This document shows, one piece after another, positions 54,226 through 64,000 of a stretch of DNA of 64,000 nt (position 1 is the first letter of the stretch; each line of letters starts with the position of its first letter). The stretch lies in the NCBI RefSeq assembly GCF_018398335.1, contig NZ_JAHBRX010000001.1, positions 496,001 through 560,000 of the forward strand. The letters run 5' to 3'. The stretch comes from Chelatococcus sp. HY11. GTDB taxonomy: Bacteria; Pseudomonadota; Alphaproteobacteria; Rhizobiales; Beijerinckiaceae. The translations under genes and the position numbers were made by a program. The notes under the pieces were generated by a model. That model worked only from the letters and a program-made list of their open reading frames with translations. It searched no databases and was not told where the DNA came from.

Positions 54226-54605
54226 TGACGCCTCCTCAAGTGTTTCCTCGTTTTATTGTCTTCCGATCTCAATGATTCAGATCAGGGTTGCTTGCGAACA
54301 TTGCAGCTGCCCTCTAGAATCATGGCCGACCGTACGGTCAATACGGGAAAACTACGGCGGGAGGCGGTGCCGTGTCGCTCGTCAATTCGTCGTCATTCAA
54401 AAGTTGAATGTGTCGGCGTAGTGGTCGTTCGGACGGGCAGCCGAGTGGGCGGGCATGCTTATTGCCTGATCGTGCCATCAATCGGCGTTGTCCACGCCAC
54501 GGCCGGTGAGGGGCGGCGTGGGAAGGCGCGCCGCGGCGTCAAGAGAGTGCCTGTGAGAGTGCCTGTGCCGTGGGCCAACCGCGCGCGGGCGCCCGCGCGC
54601 GTCAA
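54226..54605. repeat. intergenic region with a tandem repeat and a 22-base palindrome
   Basis: No gene is supported here. The 12-mer GAGAGTGCCTGT occurs twice head-to-tail at 54543-54566. A perfect 22-base palindrome made of alternating C and G runs sits at 54580-54601, just after the rlmB stop, and could be a strong terminator-like stem without a T tract. Confidence 0.5.
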
Positions 54606-55445
54606 TCAATCAAGAGCGGCGAGCGCCCGGGAGGTCGCGTAGAGGGCGACGGCTGCGGCGTTCGACACGTTCAGGCTCTTGATATGACCCGGCATGTCGA
54701 GCCGAGCGAGCACGTTGCAGCGTTCCCGGGTGAGCTGCCGAAGGCCTTTGCCCTCCGCGCCGAGGACGAGCGCGACCGGGCGGCGCAGCGGAACGGCCTC
54801 AAGTTCGGTCTCGCCGGCGGAATCAAGACCAATGCACAGAAATCCGCGCTCACGCAGCGTCTGCAAGGCGCCGGCGAGGTTGCGCACGATGGTGAAGGGC
54901 ACATGTTCCAGCCCGCCCGACGCTGATTTGGCCATGACACCGGTGGCCGAGGGGCTATGCCGGGCGGTGGTCACGATGCTGTCCACGCCGAAGGCGGCGG
55001 CGGTGCGGACGATGGCGCCGACATTATGCGGGTCGGTGATCTGGTCCAGGACGAGAATCAATGATTGCGCGTTCATCGTCTCGATGGTGGGAGAGGGGAG
55101 GGGATCCGCCTCGATATAGAGACCCTGATGCACCGCATCCGGCTCGAGCTTGCGCGCGATCTCGTCCGGACGAGCGAGTTCCGGCGTGACGCGCAGGGGG
55201 CCCAGCTCTTCGGTCAGGCGTCGCTGCGCGTTCTCGGTCACGAGTAGACGGCGGATGCGGCGCTTCGGATTCGAAAGCGCCTCGACGACAGGATGCCAGC
55301 CGTACAGGATGACGCCGTCCTCGACCTCCGCGGCCCTTCGCGCGCGCCAGTCTGGCCGTGAGGGGGGGCGATTCGATCTGCCAGGGCCGGATTTGTGGCC
55401 AGGGCCGGATTTGCCGTGGCGGGGCCGCCGCTGATCGTCACTCAT
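54606..55445 (-). CDS. rlmB: 23S rRNA (guanosine-2'-O)-methyltransferase RlmB
   Basis: A SpoU-type methyltransferase of 279 residues that, in E. coli, methylates G2251 of 23S rRNA. The N-terminal 45 residues are basic and low-complexity. The substrate-binding domain covers about 45-115 (LYGWHPVVEALSNPKRRIRRLL). The SAM-binding SpoU domain has LILVLDQITDPHNVGAIVRTAAAFG (motif 1), VALVLGAEGKGLRQLTRERC (motif 2) and SLNVSNAAAVALY (motif 3), which form the knot. It is divergent from the tRNA-Tyr/Gly/tuf region. Assignment to RlmB, rather than TrmH, follows from length and motif text. Confidence 0.93.
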   Translation of the reverse strand: MSDDQRRPRHGKSGPGHKSGPGRSNRPPSRPDWRARRAAEVEDGVILYGWHPVVEALSNPKRRIRRLLVTENAQRRLTEELGPLRVTPELARPDEIARKLEPDAVHQGLYIEADPLPSPTIETMNAQSLILVLDQITDPHNVGAIVRTAAAFGVDSIVTTARHSPSATGVMAKSASGGLEHVPFTIVRNLAGALQTLRERGFLCIGLDSAGETELEAVPLRRPVALVLGAEGKGLRQLTRERCNVLARLDMPGHIKSLNVSNAAAVALYATSRALAALD

Positions 55446-55689
55446 CGCTACTACTCGTTTCCACAGGTATGGGCACGGTCCGCCCGGGCCCGGCGAGCAA
55501 GACGTTCCCGCGATATGCGCTGGCCTGGCTCAGGGTGAGGCAGGTTTGACACAGGGGATTGTGGCGCGCCAGCCCGGTTTTGCAGTTGACACCCATAACC
55601 GGCTCCTCTTAAGAACGCGCCACTGCTCCTGCGCCGCAGGTGAGCGGAAAGGTGATCGACCCACCGGGGTTGGTCATGCTGGATGGGCC
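55446..55689. other. intergenic region between rlmB and tRNA-Tyr
   Basis: No supported gene or repeat. Promoters for the divergent rlmB and tRNA transcripts should lie here. Confidence 0.3.
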
Positions 55690-55774
55690 GGAGGGGTGCC
55701 CGAGTGGTTAAAGGGGACGGACTGTAAATCCGTTGGCTACGCCTACGTTGGTTCGAATCCAACCCCCTCCACCA
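55690..55774 (+). tRNA. tRNA-Tyr (GTA)
   Basis: 85 nucleotides including encoded CCA, with the long variable arm of class II tRNAs. Acceptor GGAGGGG pairs with CCCCTCC; the anticodon loop CTGTAAA gives GTA. Confidence 0.96.
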
Positions 55775-55794
55775 TCCAAGCCTGACGTGCGTTA

Positions 55795-55868
55795 GCGGGT
55801 GTAGCTCAATGGTAGAGCAACAGCCTTCCAAGCTGATGACGAGGGTTCGATTCCCTTCACCCGCTCCA
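55795..55868 (+). tRNA. tRNA-Gly (TCC)
   Basis: 74 nucleotides including CCA. Acceptor GCGGGTG pairs with CACCCGC; the anticodon loop CTTCCAA gives TCC. It lies 20 bases after tRNA-Tyr and is probably in one transcript with it and tuf. Confidence 0.96.
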
Positions 55869-56134
55869 CGGCCTCATCGAATTCCATTTATTGTATGGTT
55901 TCGAGCGCGGCGCTGTCTGATAGCGCGGCGGGCAGGGACGTGATTTGGTGTTTGTCGGGACCGGTTGCAGAGGCATATTGTCGAAGGTGTCGCAGCGGGT
56001 GTTCCCCACAATCGGCACTAATTGCGCCGCTGGCACTTGCGCAAGCGAGTGAAACCCCCTAGACGATCGCGCAATTTCGGGGATCGATATCCCCGATCCT
56101 TTATCATGATGGCAATGCCCAGGGTTTGTGACTG
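55869..56134. other. tuf upstream region
   Basis: 266 bases between tRNA-Gly and tuf. No gene is seen; a leader and possibly a tuf promoter are expected, but no clear consensus was identified. Confidence 0.3.
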
Positions 56135-57325
<1,191 letters not shown>

Positions 57326-57339
57326 GACACCAGCACATC

Positions 57340-57372
57340 AGGCGAATGCGCAAGCAATCAGCGCATTCGCCT
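57340..57372 (+). terminator. hairpin after tuf
   Basis: AGGCGAATGCGC (57340-57351) and GCGCATTCGCCT (57361-57372) form a perfect 12-bp stem with a 9-base loop, 15 bases after the tuf stop. No T tract follows, so this may be a weak or rho-assisted terminator or a processing element. Confidence 0.65.
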
Positions 57373-57541
57373 GCGTCGCACGGCTGCCGCGCCGTAATCC
57401 AGGCGCGACAGTGAATATTCCCATCATTCGCCTATCGCCATGTCGCGCGAGTGATGTATAGGAATGGCGTGGCGATTCCATCTTGAGCTGAGCTTTGGCT
57501 TAAGGGGCGCCATTGTCGGCCTGTTACCGCAGGCATCCGCT

Positions 57542-57618
57542 AGGAGTGTAGCTCAACTGGCTAGAGCACCGGTCTCCAAAACCGGGGGTTGGGGGTTCGA
57601 GTCCCTCCACTCCTGCCA
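57542..57618 (+). tRNA. tRNA-Trp (CCA)
   Basis: 77 nucleotides including the 3' CCA. Acceptor AGGAGTG pairs with CACTCCT; anticodon loop CTCCAAA gives CCA. It lies between tuf and secE, as in many alphaproteobacteria. Confidence 0.96.
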
Positions 57619-57777
57619 GCGGATCCCAGGCGGTCGGCTTTCAGTTCCTGACTGCAGTTTTTTGCAAGTTGCGCTGATCGCAGGATGACATTGCAACAGA
57701 CCTCGGGGTCACTGGCCCTTGCGTGTTGACCGTTGTGATGCCAAATCAGCACTGCGCGACGGCTATGGTGAGACAAT

Positions 57778-57975
57778 ATGGCGAAGACGAATCCGGTCGA
57801 GTTCATTCAGCAGGTAGGTAACGAGGCCTCCAAGGTCACGTGGCCGACCCGCAAGGAGACGCTCGTCACGACGGCTATGGTATTCGTCATGGTCATCGTC
57901 GCGAGCCTGTTTTTCCTTCTCGCCGACCAAATCATCCGCTTCGGCGTGACGCTGATTCTCGGTATCGGTCGCTAG
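57778..57975 (+). CDS. secE: preprotein translocase subunit SecE
   Basis: A 65-residue essential subunit of SecYEG. The amphipathic helix [24 protein letters not shown] is followed by one membrane segment ([29 protein letters not shown]). This is the short, single-span form typical outside enterobacteria. The stop TAG is part of the TAGGAG ribosome site for nusG, so the two are tightly linked. Confidence 0.96.
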   Translation: MAKTNPVEFIQQVGNEASKVTWPTRKETLVTTAMVFVMVIVASLFFLLADQIIRFGVTLILGIGR

Positions 57976-57986
57976 GAGCCGCGCAG

Positions 57987-58553
57987 ATGTCTTCTCCCAG
58001 CCCGACCAGCATCTCATCCGCTCCGAAACGGTGGTATATCGTCCACGCTTACTCGAATTTCGAGAACAAGGTTGCGCAGTCCCTGCGTGATCAGGCCGTC
58101 CAGCGTGGTCTCGAGGACAAGTTCGACGAAATCCTTGTCCCAACGGAAAAGGTCGTCGAGGTGCGTCGGGGCCGCAAGGTCGATACCGAGCGCAAGTTTT
58201 TCCCGGGCTATGTCCTGGTGAAGTGCGACCTGACCGACGAGGTCTATCACCTCATCAAGAACACCCCGAAGGTCACCGGCTTCCTCGGCGCCGACAAGTC
58301 CAAGCCGCTGCCGATCCCGGACCGCGAGGCGGAGCGCATCAAGGGGCAGGTCGCCGAGGGCGTAGATCGTCCGAAGCCCTCCGTCAGCTTTGAGATCGGC
58401 GAGCAGGTGCGTGTGGCCGACGGGCCTTTCGCCTCCTTCAATGGCATCGTCGAGGAGGTGGACGAGGCACGCGCCCGTCTCAAAGTCGCGGTGTCGATCT
58501 TCGGTCGCGCGACGCCGGTCGATCTCGAATACGCGCAGGTCGAGAAAGTCTGA
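57987..58553 (+). CDS. nusG: transcription antitermination factor NusG
   Basis: A 188-residue factor that binds RNA polymerase and couples it to ribosomes or Rho. The NGN domain ([22 protein letters not shown] ... [32 protein letters not shown]) is followed by a KOW domain ([54 protein letters not shown]). ATG 57987 follows TAGGAG, which overlaps the secE stop. An earlier in-frame start would duplicate the secE coding sequence in another frame. Confidence 0.97.
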   Translation: MSSPSPTSISSAPKRWYIVHAYSNFENKVAQSLRDQAVQRGLEDKFDEILVPTEKVVEVRRGRKVDTERKFFPGYVLVKCDLTDEVYHLIKNTPKVTGFLGADKSKPLPIPDREAERIKGQVAEGVDRPKPSVSFEIGEQVRVADGPFASFNGIVEEVDEARARLKVAVSIFGRATPVDLEYAQVEKV

Positions 58554-58621
58554 TCGACCGGGGCAAGGGGCGACCCTTGAGGCTTGCCTCGGGTTGTCTC
58601 TGTTGCTAAAGAGCTTTCACA

Positions 58622-58650
58622 AAGGGTGGCCGGCATGCTGGCCGCCCTTC
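58622..58650 (+). terminator. hairpin in the nusG-rplK gap
   Basis: AAGGGTGGCC (58622-58631) pairs with GGCCGCCCTT (58640-58649), with one G-U, around a short loop, but only C/G/T follow. It may attenuate or separate nusG from rplK transcription. The remainder of the 258-base gap has no gene. Confidence 0.55.
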
Positions 58651-58811
58651 GTCGTTGGAGCGCCAAGCTCCAGAAAGCCGGCGAAACCCATCGCCGGTTC
58701 ATCCGCGGAAGGTCCGCCGGTCGCCAGCCGGAACAGAAGGGCCGTACCGCGATCTGTCATCCCCGGCGCGCGGATTGGCATCCGCGGCGTCGTCCCATGG
58801 GAGCAGCCATC

Positions 58812-59243
58812 ATGGCAAAGAAGATCACGGGTTACGTGAAGCTTCAGGTTCCGGCAGGCGCGGCCAACCCGTCGCCGCCGATCGGTCCGGCGCTCGGTCA
58901 GCGCGGCCTCAACATCATGGAATTCTGCAAGGCCTTCAACGCGAAGACCGCGCAGATGGAAAAGGGTACGCCGATCCCGGTGATCATCACCGCGTATCAG
59001 GACCGCTCTTTCACCTTCGAGATGAAGCAGCCGCCGGTCAGCTACTTCCTGAAGAAGGCCGCTGGCATCACGAGCGCGTCAAAGACCCCCGGCAAGGGCG
59101 CCTTTGCCGGCAAGGTGACGCGCGACCAGCTGCGTGACATCGCCACGAAGAAGATGGTCGACCTGAACTGCGACACCGTCGATGCGGCTGTCGCGATGAT
59201 CGAAGGCTCGGCCCGCTCAATGGGCCTTGAGGTCCAGGGCTGA
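58812..59243 (+). CDS. rplK: 50S ribosomal protein L11
   Basis: A 143-residue ribosomal protein at the GTPase centre. Starts [46 protein letters not shown], with the Pro-rich loop that contacts thiostrepton, and ends in [29 protein letters not shown]. The ATG at 58812 gives the canonical N-terminus; a much longer in-frame opening upstream has no similarity. rplA follows after 11 bases. Confidence 0.98.
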   Translation: MAKKITGYVKLQVPAGAANPSPPIGPALGQRGLNIMEFCKAFNAKTAQMEKGTPIPVIITAYQDRSFTFEMKQPPVSYFLKKAAGITSASKTPGKGAFAGKVTRDQLRDIATKKMVDLNCDTVDAAVAMIEGSARSMGLEVQG

Positions 59244-59254
59244 GGAGGTCGATC

Positions 59255-59953
59255 ATGGCAAAACCAGCAAAGCGCATTACCGCCCTTCGCGACGGCGTCG
59301 ACCGGGTGAAGCTCTATGGTCTCGAAGAGGCCGTGAAGATGGTGAAGGAGCGCGCCAAGGCCAAGTTCGATGAGACCATCGAAGTGGCCATGAATCTCGG
59401 CGTCGATCCCCGCCACGCCGACCAGATGGTCCGCGGCGTCTGCAACCTGCCGAATGGCTCCGGCCGGACCGTCCGCGTTGCCGTCTTCGCCCGCGGCGCC
59501 AAGGCTGACGAAGCCAAGGCAGCCGGTGCGGACATCGTCGGCGCCGAGGATCTGCTCGAGATCGTTCAGGGCGGCACGATCAATTTCGATCGCTGCATCG
59601 CGACCCCGGACCTGATGCCGCTCGTCGGCCGTCTCGGCAAGGTGCTCGGCCCGCGTGGCCTGATGCCGAATCCAAAGGTCGGCACGGTGACCATGGACGT
59701 CAAGGCGGCGGTCGCTGCCGCCAAGGGCGGTGCCGTCGAGTTCCGTGTCGAGAAGGCCGGCATCGTCCACGCCGGCATCGGCAAGGCTTCCTTCGATGAG
59801 GGTAAGCTGATCGAGAACATCAAGGCTTTCGCGGATGCGGTTTCCAAGGCCCGTCCGTCCGGCGCGAAGGGCACCTACGTCCAACGCGTGGCCATCTCCT
59901 CGACGATGGGGCCGGGTGTGAAGGTCGATCCCGCGTCCGTGCTCGGCGCGTAA
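59255..59953 (+). CDS. rplA: 50S ribosomal protein L1
   Basis: A 232-residue protein of the L1 stalk; also, in many bacteria, a translational repressor of rplK-rplA. Characteristic blocks are [40 protein letters not shown] and [30 protein letters not shown]. Together with rplK it forms a unit with an 11-base gap. A stretch with hairpins follows before rplJ. Confidence 0.98.
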   Translation: MAKPAKRITALRDGVDRVKLYGLEEAVKMVKERAKAKFDETIEVAMNLGVDPRHADQMVRGVCNLPNGSGRTVRVAVFARGAKADEAKAAGADIVGAEDLLEIVQGGTINFDRCIATPDLMPLVGRLGKVLGPRGLMPNPKVGTVTMDVKAAVAAAKGGAVEFRVEKAGIVHAGIGKASFDEGKLIENIKAFADAVSKARPSGAKGTYVQRVAISSTMGPGVKVDPASVLGA

Positions 59954-60462
59954 GAAGACAGCTGCCTCATCTTTGGCGCAATAGCGCGCTAGCTGATGCG
60001 ACTTGCCTGTTTGCCTGCGGTGGGCTCTTGGCAAACCGCAGGTGAATGGTTATTAAAACCATTCTTGCCTGGAATCGGCTTGGCATCTGATGTCGCCGGT
60101 CTCAGGTGTTGGAGTTTCGCCCGGGTAACCGGGTGAATGTGGCCGGCGGGCAAGGCGGTAGCTTTGCGCGAACCGGTCATATGTCCTGTCCGAGACTGCG
60201 GGTGCCGTTTACGGCTTAATTTCAGTATGAAGCCAGCATAGACGGGGAAGGCTGATTTACACGATGGATGCCTCTTGTGGGGTTTTCCTTTGGGTGGGTT
60301 GGTTCGGACCTATTCCTGGGGCGTGAGTTTGATCTCTGCGATCTGGGGGACAGGGCTTGCGGGCGCCGCGCGCGGCGCATTGGGTGCAAGCCTAGTGCAC
60401 GGCGTGTGGCATGTGCAGCCGGCGGCGGGGGTGTTCCCTGCTGCTGAACCGGAGAGAGCCAA
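59954..60462 (+). promoter_or_regulatory. rplA-rplJ intergenic region with hairpins, likely L10 leader
   Basis: A 509-base region without a supported protein gene. It begins with two adjacent perfect hairpins: CCTGCGGT (60014-60021)/ACCGCAGG (60035-60042), and GAATGGTT (60044-60051)/AACCATTC (60057-60064). The remainder from about 60230 to 60462 is GC-rich and may fold into an L10(L12)4-binding leader that autoregulates rplJL, as in other bacteria. That assignment is by position; I did not fold it. Confidence 0.5.
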
Positions 60463-60981
60463 GTGGACAGAGCGGCAAAAGCCGAGTTCGTCGCGGCAAT
60501 GGGTGATGTGTTTTCATCAGCCGGCGTCGTCGTCGTAGCTCACTATGCCGGCCTGACGGTCGCCGACATGCAGAAGCTCCGCAGGGAGATGAAGCAGGCT
60601 GGTGCCTCGGTCAAGGTCGCGAAGAATCGCCTCGCCAAGATCGCTCTCGAAGGCACGGACGTCGCATCAATCGCGCCTCTTCTTAAGGGGCCGACGTTGC
60701 TGGCTTATTCCAGCGACCCTGTTGCGGCGCCGAAGGTCGCTGTCGACTTCGCCAAGGCTAACGACAAGCTCGTTATCCTCGGCGGCGCGATGGGAGTGAC
60801 CGCTCTGAACCAGGACGGCGTGAAGGCTCTGGCCGCGCTGCCGTCCCTTGATGAACTGCGCGCCAAGCTGGTCGGCCTCGTTCAGGCCCCGGCAACGAAG
60901 ATCGCGCAGGTCGTCAACGCACCCGCCGGGAAGCTGGCGCGCGTGTTCGGGGCATATGCCAAGCGAGACGAAGCGGCGTAA
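60463..60981 (+). CDS. rplJ: 50S ribosomal protein L10
   Basis: A 172-residue ribosomal protein that anchors L7/L12 dimers to 23S rRNA. The text [62 protein letters not shown] is characteristic, and the C-terminal L12-binding helix is [29 protein letters not shown]. The start is GTG with GGAGAG a few bases upstream. It is followed by rplL after 45 bases. Confidence 0.98.
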   Translation: MDRAAKAEFVAAMGDVFSSAGVVVVAHYAGLTVADMQKLRREMKQAGASVKVAKNRLAKIALEGTDVASIAPLLKGPTLLAYSSDPVAAPKVAVDFAKANDKLVILGGAMGVTALNQDGVKALAALPSLDELRAKLVGLVQAPATKIAQVVNAPAGKLARVFGAYAKRDEAA

Positions 60982-61026
60982 GGCCGTCTAAACCCCTATC
61001 AATCGAACCAACCCAGGAAGTGTATC

Positions 61027-61401
61027 ATGGCTGATTTGGCAAAGCTCGTCGACGACCTGTCGAGCCTGACCGTTCTCGAGGCCGCCGAGCTGGCGAAGCT
61101 CCTCGAAGAGAAGTGGGGCGTGTCCGCCGCCGCCGCCGTGGCTGTTGCCGCTGCGCCGGGTGCTGGTGCCGCCGCCGCCGTTGAGGAGCAGACCGAGTTC
61201 ACCGTCGTTCTCGCCGGTGTGGGTGACAAGAAGATCGAAGTCATCAAGGAAGTCCGCGCGATCACTGGCCTTGGCCTCAAGGAAGCCAAGGACCTCGTTG
61301 AAGGCGCTCCGAAGCCCGTCAAGGAAGGCGTGTCCAAGGACGAGGCCGAGAAGCTCAAGGCTCAGCTTGAGAAGGTCGGCGCAAAGGTCGAGCTCAAGTA
61401 A
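61027..61401 (+). CDS. rplL: 50S ribosomal protein L7/L12
   Basis: A 124-residue stalk protein that recruits translation factors. The N-terminal dimerisation helix ([30 protein letters not shown]) is followed by an Ala-rich hinge ([17 protein letters not shown]) and the C-terminal factor-binding domain ([40 protein letters not shown]). It matches the family over its full length. Confidence 0.99.
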   Translation: MADLAKLVDDLSSLTVLEAAELAKLLEEKWGVSAAAAVAVAAAPGAGAAAAVEEQTEFTVVLAGVGDKKIEVIKEVRAITGLGLKEAKDLVEGAPKPVKEGVSKDEAEKLKAQLEKVGAKVELK

Positions 61402-61824
61402 TTACCGCGCGGGCTCAGCCCGTGCATCGGCGGGAGCTGGAGTGTCCCTGCGGATCGATCCGGTTTCCAGCCATCGTTCGAGACTTGGTTCTAGCGATTT
61501 CGTTTTGAGGAGATCGCAATGGGAAGGGGCTCTTGGCCCTTCTTGGTTAGAGGCGGGCCGCTGCGGCGGAACGCTACAAGTTGAGAATTCCACGGTCCCG
61601 AAGGCATCTTGTCTCCGGGGCCGTTGTGTCGTCGATGCGCGACCGTGTTGCAGCATGGTCCCCGCGACACGCAAAAAAAGTGACGACGGCGGTCCCCCCG
61701 GGACTGTCGGGAGTGACATGGCAGCATGCCGCAGGAGCGGCCGGCTGACCTGGCGGCCTTGTGGAGCCGCCCGGTCTCGTGATGAGGCCGCCAGGTCAGC
61801 CGTGCGTGAGGAGCGAGAACAGAC
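61402..61824 (+). promoter_or_regulatory. rplL-rpoB intergenic region
   Basis: 423 bases with no convincing gene. Near the start a short stem (GCGGGCT/AGCCCGT) follows rplL. A run of A at 61672-61679, then GTCCC/GGGAC near 61692, comes next. The last part holds a strong hairpin described separately. In E. coli this interval contains an attenuator and RNase III sites, so the arrangement is comparable. Confidence 0.5.
61742..61802 (+). repeat. 18-bp perfect inverted repeat just before rpoB
   Basis: CGGCTGACCTGGCGGCCT (61742-61759) and AGGCCGCCAGGTCAGCCG (61785-61802) are exact reverse complements, with a 25-base loop, ending 22 bases before the rpoB ATG. The ribosome site GTGAGGAGCG follows the stem. 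Such a long perfect duplex would be an RNase III substrate or a translation control element. Confidence 0.85.

Positions 61825-64000
<2,176 letters not shown>

Overview
The window is a 64 kb piece of a GC-rich alphaproteobacterial chromosome, most likely from the order Hyphomicrobiales (Rhizobiales). The evidence is DUF3126 next to cysE, a patatin/hisI/folE/Fe-S scaffold block near yidD-thrS, a DUF2336 protein, MipA, DUF1127, and the tRNA-Tyr/tRNA-Gly/tuf/tRNA-Trp/secE/nusG/rplKAJL/rpoB order. The genus cannot be fixed from this; a Chelatococcus- or Bosea-like organism is only a guess. Apart from a few AT-rich intergenic stretches (about 5.4-5.6, 6.35-6.5 and 26.45-26.6 kb) composition is even, and no transposase, integrase, phage gene or CRISPR array is visible.

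Layout. 0-13 kb: housekeeping and envelope genes (alpha/beta hydrolase, serine acetyltransferase, gamma carbonic anhydrase, two secreted transglutaminase-like cysteine peptidases with a PilZ protein, rhomboid protease, CBS protein, patatin, HisI, FolE, Fe-S scaffold, acid phosphatase, MipA, YidD). 13-26 kb: thrS, a DUF1127 peptide, an ArsR-type regulator, a secreted repeat protein beside a large YfhO-like membrane protein, nitroreductase, DUF2336 protein, NAD kinase, YihY and another polytopic membrane protein. 26-36 kb: a stress and nitrogen island on the minus strand with ureABCEFGD, a urea transporter, a channel-like membrane protein, a YflT-like stress protein and two CrcB/Fluc fluoride channel genes. 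The urease order plus transporter resembles the Brucella ure-2 type.

36-46 kb: two divergent FUSC efflux units (a lone FUSC gene, and a lipoprotein-HlyD-FUSC-TolC operon), an AspT/YidE-type exchanger and small envelope proteins. 46-55 kb: MetE behind a cobalamin riboswitch, tRNA-Thr, two secreted Gly/Tyr-rich proteins sharing a C-terminal motif, an MHS-type transporter and RlmB. 55-64 kb: the translation/transcription block from tRNA-Tyr to the first 725 codons of rpoB, with hairpins between genes.

The points most worth a second look are the His-rich insert in the riboswitch-controlled MetE, the divergent urease (Asn beside the catalytic His, extended UreB) with an uncharacterised channel-like gene downstream of its transporter, an 18-bp perfect hairpin just before rpoB, the paired secreted peptidases with a 16-bp palindrome between them, and the two paralogous secreted proteins. 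I did not find a clear-cut undescribed defence or mobile system.
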